Source: Colletes latitarsis (Eukaryota; Arthropoda; Insecta; Hymenoptera; Colletidae). Taken from it: 64,000 nucleotides of DNA. Every line of letters starts with the position of its first letter. The first letter of the stretch is position 1. Both the position numbers and the translations under genes were made by a program. The stretch lies in the NCBI RefSeq assembly GCF_051014445.1, contig NC_135136.1, positions 17,936,001-18,000,000 of the forward strand, read 5' to 3'. A model generated the notes under the pieces. That model was not told where the DNA came from. It did no database searches and saw only the letters and a list, made by a program, of their open reading frames with translations. Below, piece after piece: positions 39,321 through 51,516 of this stretch.

Positions 39321-40448
39321 AGGTTTAATTGAATGTTTCAGTGTGGTACCACATTACTACGTGATCCAAACCTGAAAAAATCCAGGATCTGTTCAACAAG
39401 TATGTTGCGAATGCGAAGGTATGTGTCTGATGAGGGCAAATCCCAGGCCTAACCTCGACAGAGCATGCGTCATCCTCTAAAATATTGATCGAAACCAGGT
39501 TTAATCGACTGTTTCAGTGTGGTACCACATTACTACCTGATCCAAACCAGAAAAATACCCAGGATCTGTTCAACAAGTATGTGAAGAACGCGAAAATATG
39601 ACCCTGATGAGGGCAAATCCCAGACCTATACCAGACCTAACTTGCGTTGACCTCTAAAATATTGATGGAAACCTCGTTTAATTGACTGTTTCAGTGTGGT
39701 ACTACATTACTACGTGATCCAATCCAGAAAAAGCCCTGGATCTAGCCATCAAGTATGAGTAATATACGAAAGTACGAGCCTGATGAGGGCAAATCCTAGA
39801 CCTAACCCAGACCTAACATGCGTTATCCTCTAAAATATTTATCAAGACCAGGTTTAATTGAATGTTTCAGTGTGGTACCACATTACTACGTGATCCAAAC
39901 CTGAAAAAATCCAGGATCTGTTCAACAAGTATGTGGAGAATGCGAAAGTATGTGCCTGATGAGCGCAAATCCCAGGCCTAACCTAGACATAACATGAGTT
40001 ATCCTCGAAAATATTGATCGAAACCAGGCTTCATCGACTGTTTCAGTGTGGTGCCACATTACTACCTGATCCAAACCAGAAAAATACCCAGGATCTGTTC
40101 AACAAGTATGTGAAGAACGCGAAAATATGACCCTGATGAGGGCAAATCCCAGACCTATACCAGACCTAACTTGCGTTGACCTCTAAAATATTGATGGAAA
40201 CCTGGTTTAATTGACTGTTTCAGTGTGGTACTACATTACTACGTGATCCATTCCAGAAAAAGCCCTGGATCTAGCCATCAAGTATGAGTAATATGCGAAA
40301 GTATGAGCCTGATGGGGGCAAATCCTAGACCTAACCCAGACCTAACATGCGTTATCCTCTAGAATATTTATCAAGACCAGGTTTAATTGAATGTTTCAGT
40401 GTGGTACCACATTACTACGTGATCCAAACCACAAAAAACCCAGGATCT

Positions 40449-41330
40449 GTTCAACAAGTATGAGAAATATGCGAAAGTACGAGCCTGATCAGGGCTAATT
40501 CCAGACCTATCCCAGACCTAACTTGCGTTGTCCTCTAAAATATTGATGGAATCCAGGTTTAATTGACTGTTTCAGTGTGGTACCACATTACTACGTGATC
40601 CAATCCAGAAAAAGCCCTGGATCTAGCCATCAAGTATGAGTAACATGCGAAAGTATGAGCCTGATGAGGGCAAATCCTAGACCTAACCCAGACCTAACAT
40701 GCGTTATCCTCTAAAATATTTATCAAGACCAGGTTTAATTGAATGTTTCAGTGTGGTACCACATTACTACGTGATCCAAACCTGAAAAAATCCAGGATCT
40801 GTTCAACAAGTATGTTGCGAATGCGAAGGTATGTGTCTGATGAGGGCAAATCCCAGGCCTAACCTCGACAGAGCATGCGTCATCCTCTAAAATATTGATC
40901 GAAACCAGGCTTCATCGACTGTTTCAGTGTGGTGCCACATTACTACCTGATCCAAACCAGAAAAATACCCAGGATCTGTTCAACAAGTATGTGAAGAACG
41001 CGAAAATATGACCCTGATGAGGGCAAATCCCAGACCTATACCAGACCTAACTTGCGTTGACCTCTAAAATATTGATGGAAACCTGGTTTAATTGACTGTT
41101 TCAGTGTGGTACTACATTACTACGTGATCCATTCCAGAAAAAGCCCTGGATCTAGCCATCAAGTATGAGTAATATGCGAAAGTATGAGCCTGATGGGGGC
41201 AAATCCTAGACCTAACCCAGACCTAACATGCGTTATCCTCTAGAATATTTATCAAGACCAGGTTTAATTGAATGTTTCAGTGTGGTACCACATTACTACG
41301 TGATCCAAACCACAAAAAACCCAGGATCCG
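40449..41330 (+). repeat. Five-monomer extra segment inside the 27-mer (881 bp)
   Basis: The segment explains the change in shift from 4,758 to 3,877 bp between the two large copies. It is itself a patchwork. Its first half matches 39,040-39,490 (shift 1,410 bp, 8 monomers; GATCAGGGCTAATTCCAG and TATGTTGCGAATGCGAAGG). Its second half matches 40,027-40,449 (shift 881 bp, 5 monomers; GGCTTCATCGACTG and ATCCATTCCAGAAAAAGCCC). It is therefore best read as a local duplication produced by two misaligned exchanges. Confidence 0.78.
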
Positions 41331-41617
41331 TTCAACAAGTATGTGACGAATGCGAAAGTATGTGTCTGATGAGGGCAAATCCCAGGCCTAACCTAGATCT
41401 GACATGCGTTATCCTCAAAAATATTGATCGAAACCAGGTTTAGTTGAATGTTTCTGTGTGGTACCACATTACTACGTGATCCAAACCAGAAAAAACCCAG
41501 GATCTGTTCAACAAGTATGAGAAATATGCGAAAGTACGAGCCTGATCAGGGCTAATCCCAGGCCTATCCCAGACCTAACTTGCGTTGTCCTCTAAAATAT
41601 TGATGGAATCCAGGTTT

Positions 41618-44600
41618 AATTGACTGTTTCAGTGTGGTACCACATTACTACGTGATCCAATCCAGAAAAAGCCCTGGATCTAGCCATCAAGTATGAGTAA
41701 CATGCGAAAGTATGAGCCTGATGGGGGCAAATCCTAGACCTAACCCAGACCTAACATGCGTTATCCTCTAAAATATTTATCAAGACCAACTTTAATTGAA
41801 TGTTTCTGTGTGGTACCACATTACTACGTGATCCAAACCAGAAAAATACCCAGGATCTGTTCAACAAGTATGTGAAGAACGCGGAAATATGACCCTGATG
41901 AGAGCAAATCCAGGGCCTAACCTAGACCTAACATGCGTTATCCTCAAAAATATTGATCGAAACCAGGCTTAATCGACTGTTTCAGTGTGGTGCCACATTA
42001 CTACATGATCCAAACCAGAAGAAATACCCAGGATCTGTTCAACAAGTATGTGAAGAACGCGAAAATATGACCCTGATGAGGGCAAATCCCAGACCTATAC
42101 CAGACCTAACTTGTGTTGACCTCTAAAATATTGATGGAAACCTGGTTTAATTGACTGTTTCAGTGTGGTACTACATTACTACGTGATCCAATCCAGAAGA
42201 AGCCCTGGATCTAGCCATCAAGTATGAGTAATATGCGAAAGTATGAGCCTGATGAGGGCAAATCCTAGTCCTAACCCAGACCTAACATGCGTTATCCTCT
42301 AAAATATTTATCAAGACCAGGTTTAATTGAATGTTTCAGTGTGGTACCACATTACTACGTGATCCAAACCTGAAAAAATCCAGGATCTGTTCAACAAGTA
42401 TGTGGAGAATGCGAAAGTATGTGTCTGATGAGGGCAAATCCCAGGCCTAACCTAGACATAACATGCGTTATCCTCTAAAATATTGATCGAAACCAGGTTA
42501 AATGGACTGTTTTAGTGTGGTACCACATTACTACAGGATCCAAACTAGAAAAAGTCCAGAATCTGGCCATCAAGTATGAGAAATATGCGAAAGTACGAGG
42601 CGGATGAGAGCAAATCCCAGACCTATCCCAGACCCAACATGCGTTATCCTCTAAAACATTTATCAAGACCAGGTTTAATTGAATGTTTCAGTGTGGTACC
42701 ACATTACTACGTGATCCAAACCACAAGAAACCCAGGATCCGTTAAACAAGTATGTGACGAATGCGAAAGTATGTGTCTGATGAGGGGAAATCCCAGGCCT
42801 AACCTAGATCTAACATGCGTTATCCTCTAAAATATTGATCGAAACCAGATTTAATGGAGTGCTTCAGTGTGCTACCACATTACTGCGTGATCCAAACCAG
42901 AAAAAACCCGGGATCCGTTCAACAAGTATGTGGAGAATCCGAAAGTATGTGTCTGATGAGGGAAAATCCCAGGCCTAACCTAGACCTAACATGCGTTACC
43001 CTCAAAAATATTTATCAAGACCAGGTTTAATTGAATGTTTCTGTGTGGTACCACATTACTACGTGATCCAAACCAGAAAAAACCCAGGATCTGTTCAACA
43101 AGTATGTGAAGAATGCGAAAGTATGTGTCTGATGAGGGAAAATCCCAGGCCTAACCTAGACCTAACATGCGTTACCCTCAAAAATATTTATCATGACCAG
43201 GTTTAATTGAATGTTTCTGTGTGGTACCACATTACTACGTGATCCAAACCAGAAAAAACCCAGGATCTGTTCAACATGTATGTGGAAAATGCGAAAGTAT
43301 GTGTCTGATGAGGGCAAATCCCAGGCCTAACCTAGACATAACATGCGTTATCCTGTAAAATATTGATCGAAACCAGGTTAAATGGACTGTTTTAGTGTGG
43401 TACCACATTACTACAGGATCCAAACTAGAAAAAGTCCAGAATCTGGCCATCAAGTATGAGAAATATGCGAAAGTACGAGCCGGATGAGAGCAAATCCCAG
43501 ACCTATCCCAGACTCAACATGCGTTATCCTCTAAAACATTCATCAAGACCAGGTATAATTGAATGTTTCAGTGTGGTACCACATTACTACGTGATCCAAA
43601 CCACAAAAAACCCAGGATCCGTTCAACAAGTATGTGACGAATGCGAAAGTATGTGTCTGATGAGGGCAAATCCCAGGCCTAACCTAGATCTAACATGCGT
43701 TATCCTCAAAAATATTGATCGAAACCAGGTTTAATTGAATGTTTCTGTGTGGTACCACATTACTACGTGATCCAAACCAGAAAAAACCCAGGATCTGTTC
43801 AACAAGTATGAGAAATATGCGAAAGTACGAGCCTGATCAGGGCTAATTCCAGACCTATCCCAGACCTAACTTGCGTTGTCCTCTAAAATATTGATGGAAT
43901 CCAGGTTTAATTGACTGTTTCAGTGTGGTACCACATTACTACGTGATCCAATCCAGAAAAAGCCCTGGATCTAGCCATCAAGTATGAGTAACATGCGAAA
44001 GTATGAGCCTGATGAGGGCAAATCCTAGACCTAACCCAGACCTAACATGCGTTATCCTCTAAAATATTTATCAAGACCAGGTTTAATTGAATGTTTCAGT
44101 GTGGTACCACATTACTACGTGATCCAAACCTGAAAAAATCCAGGATCTGTTCAACAAGTATGTTGCGAATGCGAAGGTATGTGTCTGATGAGGGCAAATC
44201 CCAGGCCTAACCTCGACAGAGCATGCGTCATCCTCTAAAATATTGATCGAAACCAGGTTTAATCGACTGTTTCAGTGTGGTACCACATTACTACCTGATC
44301 CAAACCAGAAAAATACCCAGGATCTGTTCAACAAGTATGTGAAGAACGCGAAAATATGACCCTGATGAGGGCAAATCCCAGACCTATACCAGACCTAACT
44401 TGCGTTGACCTCTAAAATATTGATGGAAACCTCGTTTAATTGACTGTTTCAGTGTGGTACTACATTACTACGTGATCCAATCCAGAAAAAGCCCTGGATC
44501 TAGCCATCAAGTATGAGTAATATACGAAAGTATGAGCCTGATGAGGGCAAATCCTAGACCTAACCCAGACCTAACATGCGTTATCCTCTAAAATATTTAT

Positions 44601-45712
44601 CAAGACCAGGTTTAATTGAATGTTTCAGTGTGGTACCACATTACTACGTGATCCAAACCTGAAAAAATCCAGGATCTGTTCAACAAGTATGTGGAGAATG
44701 CGAAAGTATGTGCCTGATGAGCGCAAATCCCAGGCCTAACCTAGACATAACATGAGTTATCCTCGAAAATATTGATCGAAACCAGGCTTCATCGACTGTT
44801 TCAGTGTGGTGCCACATTACTACCTGATCCAAACCAGAAAAATACCCAGGATCTGTTCAACAAGTATGTGAAGAACGCGAAAATATGACCCTGATGAGGG
44901 CAAATCCCAGACCTATACCAGACCTAACTTGCGTTGACCTCTAAAATATTGATGGAAACCTGGTTTAATTGACTGTTTCAGTGTGGTACTACATTACTAC
45001 GTGATCCATTCCAGAAAAAGCCCTGGATCTAGCCATCAAGTATGAGTAATATGCGAAAGTATGAGCCTGATGGGGGCAAATCCTAGACCTAACCCAGACC
45101 TAACATGCGTTATCCTCTAGAATATTTATCAAGACCAGGTTTAATTGAATGTTTCAGTGTGGTACCACATTACTACGTGATCCAAACCACAAAAAACCCA
45201 GGATCCGTTCAACAAGTATGTGACGAATGCGAAAGTATGTGTCTGATGAGGGCAAATCCCAGGCCTAACCTAGATCTAACATGCGTTATCCTCAAAAATA
45301 TTGATCGAAACCAGGTTTAGTTGAATGTTTCTGTGTGGTACCACATTACTACGTGATCCAAACCAGAAAAAACCCAGGATCTGTTCAACAAGTATGAGAA
45401 ATATGCGAAAGTACGAGCCTGATCAGGGCTAATCCCAGGCCTATCCCAGACCTAACTTGCGTTGTCCTCTAAAATATTGATGGAATCCAGGTTTAATTGA
45501 CTGTTTCAGTGTGGTACCACATTACTACGTGATCCAATCCAGAAAAAGCCCTGGATCTAGCCATCAAGTATGAGTAACATGCGAAAGTATGAGCCTGATG
45601 GGGGCAAATCCTAGACCTAACCCAGACCTAACATGCGTTATCCTCTAATATATTTATCAAGACCAACTTTAATTGAATGTTTCTGTGTGGTACCACATTA
45701 CTACGTGATCTA
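41618..45712 (+). repeat. 27-monomer unit, copy 2, lacking the 5-monomer segment
   Basis: This is the second, shorter copy (about 4.1 kb). Differences from copy 1 include AAATCCTAGTCCTAACCC near 42,266 and AAAGTACGAGGCGGATG near 42,596. It ends near 45,712, where CGTGATCTAAACCTG replaces CGTGATCCAAACCAG. Confidence 0.85.
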
Positions 45713-47251
45713 AACCTGAAAAAACCCAGGATCTGTTCAACAAGTATGTGGAGAATGCGAAAGTATGTGTCGGATGAGGGCAATTCCCAGGCCTAACCTA
45801 GACATAACATGCGTTGTCCTCTAAAATATTGATCGAAACCAGGTTTAATCGACTATTTCAGTGTGGTACCACATTACTGCGTGATCCAAACCAGAGAAAT
45901 ACCCAGGGTCTGTTCAACAAGTATGTGAAGAACGCGGAAATATGACCCTGATGAGGGCAAATCCAGGGCCTAACCTAGACCTAACATGCGTTATCCTCAA
46001 AAATATTGATCGAAACCAGGCTTAATCGACTGTTTCAGTGTGGTGCCACATTACTACATGATCCAAACCAGAAAAATACCCAGGATCTGTTCAACAAGTA
46101 TGTGAAGAACGCGAAAATATGACCCTGATGAGGGCAAATCCCAGACCTATACCAGACCTAACTTGCGTTGACCTCTAAAATATTGATGGAAACCTCGTTT
46201 AATTGACTGTTTCAGTGTGGTACTTCATTACTACGTGATCCAATCCAGAAAAAGCCCTGGTTCTAGCCATCAAGTATGAGTAATATACGAAAGTATGAGC
46301 CTGATGAGGGCAAATCCTAGACCTAACCCAGACCTAACATGCGTTATCCTCTAAAATATTTATCAAGACCAGGTTTAATTGAATGTTTCAGTGTGGTACC
46401 ACATTACTACGTGATCCAAACCTGAAAAAATCCAGGATCTGTTCAACAAGTATGTGGAGAATGCGAAAGTATGTGCCTGATGAGGGCAAATCCCAGGCCT
46501 AACCTAGACATAACATGAGTTATCCTCGAAAATATTGATCGAAACCAGGTTTCATCGACTGTTTCAGTGTGGTGCCACATTACTACCTGATCCAAACCAG
46601 AAAAATACCCAGGATCTGTTCAACAAGTATGTGAAGAACGCGAAAATATGACCCTGATGAGGGCAAATCCCAGACCTATACCAGACCTAACTTGCGTGGA
46701 CCTCTAAAATATTGATGGAAACCTGGTTTAATTGACTGTTTCAGTGTGGTACTACATTACTACGTGATCCATTCCAGAAAAAGCCCTGGATCTAGCCATC
46801 AAGTATGAGTAATATGCGAAAGTATGAGCCTGATGAGGGCAAATCCTAGACCTAACCCAGACCTAACATGCGTTATCCTCTAAAATGTTTATCAAGACCA
46901 ACTTTAATTGAATGTTTCAGTGTGGTACCACATTACTACGTGATCCAAACCAGAAAAAATCGAGGATCTGTTCAACAAGTATGTGAAAAACGCGAAACTA
47001 TGTGTCTGATGAGGGCAAATCCCAGGCCTAACCTAAACATAACATGCGTTATCCTCTAAAATATTGATCGAAACCAGGTTAAATGGACTGTTTTAGTGTG
47101 GTACTACATTACTACAGGATCCAAACTAGAAAAAGTCCAGAATCTGGCCATCAAGTATGAGAAATATGCGAAAGTACGAGCCGGATGAGAGCAAATCCCA
47201 CACCTATCCCAGACCCAACATGCGTTATCCTCTAAAACATTTATCAAGACC

Positions 47252-47427
47252 AGGTTTAATTGAATGTTTCAGTGTGGTACCACATTACTACGTGATCCAA
47301 ATCAGTGAAAGCACGGAATCTGGCCAACAAGTTTGAGAAATATGCGAAACTATGAGCCTGATGAGGGCAAATCCCAGACCTATCCCAGACCTAACATGCG
47401 TTATCCTCAAAAATATTGATCGAAACC
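47252..47427 (+). repeat. Diverged solitary monomer
   Basis: The middle reads ATCAGTGAAAGCACGGAATC, TGGCCAACAAGTTTGAG and AAATATGCGAAACTATGAGC, a combination I saw nowhere else in the window. It resembles class B in part (GGAATCTGGCC, GAGAAATATGCG) but has AACAAG like class A. It sits just before the triple higher-order block that starts at about 47,640, and may be an old boundary monomer. Confidence 0.7.
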
Positions 47428-47639
47428 AGGTTTAATGGACTGTTTCAGTGTGCTACCACATTACTACGTGATGCAAACCAGAAAAAACCCAGGATCCGTT
47501 CAACATGTATGTGAAGAATGCGAAAGTATGTGTCTGATGAGGGCAAATCCCAGGCCTAACCTAGACAGAACATGCGTTATCCTCTAAAATATTGATCGAA
47601 ACCAGGTTTAATGGACTGTTTCAGTGTGCTACCACATTA

Positions 47640-50600
47640 CTACGTGATCCAAACCAGAAAAAACCCAGGATCTGTACAACAAGTATGTGAAGAATGCGAA
47701 AGTATGAGCCTGACGAGGGCAAATCCCGGACCTATCCCAGACATAACTTGCGTTATCCTCTAAAATATTGGTCGAAACCAGGTTTAATCGACTATTTCAG
47801 TGTGGTACCACATTACTACGTGATCCAAACCAGAAAAATACCCAGGATCTGTTCAACAAGTATGTGAGAACGCGGAAATATGAGCCTGACGAGGGCAAAT
47901 CCCGGACCTATCCCAGACATAACTTGCGTTATCCTCTAAAATATTGGTCGAAACCAGGTTTAATCGACCATTTCAGTGTGGTACCACATTACTACGTGAT
48001 CCAAACCAGAAAAAACCCAGGATCCGCTCAACAAGTATGTGAAGAATGCGAAAGTATGAGCCTGACGAGGGCAAATCCCGGACCTATCCCAGACATAACT
48101 TGCGTTATCCTCTAAAATATTGGTCGAAACCAGGTTTAATCGACTATTTCAGTGTGGTACCACATTACTACGTGATCCAAACCAGAAAAATACCGAGGAT
48201 CTGTTCAACAAGTATGTGAAGAATGCGAAAGTATGAGCCTGACGAGGGCAAATCCCGGACCTATCCCAGACATAACTTGCGTTATCCTCTAAAATATTGG
48301 TCGAAACCAGGTTTAATCGACTATTTCAGTGTGGTACCACATTACTACGTGATCCAAGCCAGAAAAAACCCAGGAACTGTTCAACAAGTATGTGAAAAAC
48401 GCGAAACTATGAGCCTGATGAGGGCAAATCCCAGAGCTATCCCAGACCCAACATGCGTTATCCTCTAAAACATTTATCAAGACCAGGTTTAATTGAATGT
48501 TTCAGTGTGGTACCACATTACTACGTGATCTAAACCACAAGAAACCCAGGATCCGTTCAACAAGTATGTGACGAATGCGAAAGTATGTGTCTGATGAGGG
48601 CAAATCCCAGGCCTAACCTAGATCTAACATGCGTTATCCTCTAAAATATTGATCGAAACCAGATTTAATGGAGTGCTTCAGTGTGCTACCACATTACTGC
48701 GTGATCCAAACCAGAAAAAACCCGGGATCCGTTCAACAAGTATGTGGAGAATGCGAAAGTATGTGTCTGATGAGGGAAAATCCCAGGCCTAACCTAGACC
48801 TAACATGCGTTACCCTCAAAAATATTTATCAAGACCAGGTTCAATTGAATGTTTCTGTGTGGTACCACATTACTACGTGATCCAAACCAGAAAAAACCCA
48901 GGATCTGTTCAACAAGTATGTGAAGAATGCGAAAGTATGTGTCTGATGAGGGAAAATCCCAGGCCTAACCTAGACCTAACATGCGTTACCCTCAAAAATA
49001 TTTATCAAGACCAGGTTTAATTGAATGTTTCTGTGTGGTACCACATTACTACGTGATCCAAACCAGAAAAAACCCAGGATCTGTTCAACATGTATGTGGA
49101 AAATGCGAAAGTATGTGTCTGATGAGGGCAAATCCCAGGCCTAACCTCGACAGAGCATGCGTTATCCTCTAAAATATTGATCGAAACCAGGTTTAATCGA
49201 CAGTTTCAGTGTGGTAGCACATTACTACCTGATCCAAACCAGAAAAATACCCAGGATCTGTTCAACAAGTATGTGAAGAACGCGAAAATATGACCCTGAT
49301 GAGGGCAAATCCCAGACCTATCCCAGACCTAACTTGCGTTGTCCTCTAAAATATTGATGGAATCCAGGTTTAATTGACTGTTTCAGTGTGGTACCACATT
49401 ACTACGTGATCCAATCCAGAAAAAGCCCTGGATCTAGCCATCAAGTATGAGTAACATGCGAAAGTATGAGCCTGATGAGGGCAAATCCTAGACCTAACCC
49501 AGACCTAACATGCGTTATCCTCTAAAATATTTATCAAGACCAACTTTAATTGAATGTTTCTGTGTGGTACCACATTACTACGTTATCCAAACCTGAAAAA
49601 ACCCAGGATCTGTTCAACAAGTATGTGGAGAATGCGAAAGTATGTGTCTGATGAGGGCAATTCCCAGGCCTAACCTAGACATAACATGCGTTGTCCTCTA
49701 AAATATTGATCGAAACCAGGTTTAATCGACTATTTCAGTGTGGTACCACATTACTGCGTGATCCAAACCAGAAAAATACCCAGGATCTGTTCAACAAGTA
49801 TGTGAAGAACGCGGAAATATGACCCTGATGAGAGCAAATCCAGGGCCTAACCTAGACCTAACATGCGTTATCCTCAAAAATATTGATCGAAACCAGGCTT
49901 AATCGGCTGTTTCAGTGTGGTGCCACATTACTACATGATCCAAACCAGAAAAATACCCAGGATCTCTTCAACAAGTATGTGAAGAACGCGAAAATATGAC
50001 CCTGATGAGGGCAAATCCCAGACCTATACCAGACCTAACTTGCGTTGACCTCTAAAATATTGATGGAAACCTGGTTTAATTGACTGTTTCAGTGTGGTAC
50101 TACATTACTACGTGATCCATTCCAGAAAAAGCCCTGGATCTAGCCATCAAGTATGAGTAATATGCGAAAGTATGAGCCTGATGAGGGCAAATCCTAGACC
50201 TAACCCAGACCTAACATGCGTTATCCTCTAAAATATTTATCAAGACCACGTTTAATTGAATGTTTCAGTGTGGTACCACATTACTACGTGATCCAAACCT
50301 GAAAAAATCCAGGATCTGTTCAACAAGTATGTGGAGAATGCGAAAGTATGTGTCTGATGAGGGCAAATCCCAGGCCTAACCTAGACATAACATGCGTTAT
50401 CCTCTAAAATATTGATCGAAACCAGGTTAAATGGACTGTTTTAGTGTGGTACCACATTACTACAGGATCCAAACTAGAAAAAGTCCAGAATCTGGCCATC
50501 AAGTATGAGAAATATGCGAAAGTACGAGCCGGATGAGAGCAAATCCCAGACCTATCCCAGACCCAACATGCGTTATCCTCTAAAACATTTATCAAGACCA

Positions 50601-51516
50601 GGTTTAATTGAATGTTTCAGTGTGGTACCACATTACTACGTGATCCAAACCACAAGAAACCCAGGATCCGTTCAACAAGTATGTGACGAATGCGAAAGTA
50701 TGTGTCTGATGAGGGGAAATCCCAGGCCTAACCTAGATCTAACATGCGTTATCCTCTAAAATATTGATCGAAACCAGATTTAATGGAGTGCTTCAGTGTG
50801 CTACCACATTACTGCGTGATCCAAACCAGAAAAAACCCGGGATCCGTTCAACAAGTATGTGGAGAATCCGAAAGTATGTGTCTGATGAGGGAAAATCCCA
50901 GGCCTAACCTAGACCTAACATGCGTTACCCTCAAAAATATTTATCAAGACCAGGTTTAATTGAATGTTTCTGTGTGGTACCACATTACTACGTGATCCAA
51001 ACCAGAAAAAACCCAGGATCTGTTCAACAAGTATGTGAAGAATGCGAAAGTATGTGTCTGATGAGGGAAAATCCCAGGCCTAACCTAGACCTAACATGCG
51101 TTACCCTCAAAAATATTTATCATGACCAGGTTTAATTGAATGTTTCTGTGTGGTACCACATTACTACGTGATCCAAACCAGAAAAAACCCAGGATCTGTT
51201 CAACATGTATGTGGAAAATGCGAAAGTATGTGTCTGATGAGGGCAAATCCCAGGCCTAACCTCGACAGAGCATGCGTTATCCTCTAAAATATTGATCGAA
51301 ACCAGGTTTAATCGACTGTTTCAGTGTGGTACCACATTACTACCTGATCCAAATCAGAAAAATACCCAGGATCTGTTCAACAAGTATGTGGAGAATGCGA
51401 AAGTATGTGTCTGATGAGGGCAATTCCCAGGCCTAACCTAGACATAACATGCGTTGTCCTCTAAAATATTGATCGAAACCAGGATTAATCGACTATTTCA
51501 GTGTGGTACCACATTA
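47640..51516 (+). repeat. Higher-order unit, copy 1 (3,877 bp, 22 monomers)
   Basis: This is the first of three tandem copies. Markers at 48,223, 48,668, 48,981, 50,404, 50,505 and 50,920 recur 3,701 bp downstream. Markers at the beginning (47,768) recur 3,877 bp downstream, so this copy has one extra monomer near 48,000, reading CGACCATTTCAGTG and GGATCCGCTCAACAAG. It contains class C near 49,424 and 50,126 and class B near 50,461. Confidence 0.88.

Larger units (their letters stand above)
36860..41617 (+). repeat. 27-monomer higher-order unit, copy 1 (4,758 bp)
   Basis: This unit matches the adjacent region from about 41,618. The shift is 4,758 bp at 37,001/41,759, 37,717/42,475, 38,233/42,991, 38,513/43,271 and 38,698/43,456, and it continues to about 40,449/45,207. 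From there the shift drops to 3,877 bp (41,228/45,105), so this copy carries five extra monomers. Private marks include AACCAGAAGAAATACCC, AACTTGTGTTGACCTC, AGATTTAATGGAGTGC and GTTAAACAAGTATGTGACG. Confidence 0.87.
39145..46900 (+). repeat. Three-monomer rhythm marked by class C (528-529 bp)
   Basis: The GCCCTGG mark of class C falls at 39,204, 39,733, 40,262, 40,614, 41,143, 41,671, 42,202, 43,962, 44,491, 45,020, 45,548, 46,254 and 46,783. Most intervals are 528-531 bp (3 monomers); the exceptions are 352, 706 and 1,760 bp (2, 4 and 10 monomers). A basic trimer (class C, then the AAACCTGAAAAAA variant, then an ACCTGATCC or similar class A variant) therefore underlies the larger units here. 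Confidence 0.8.
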
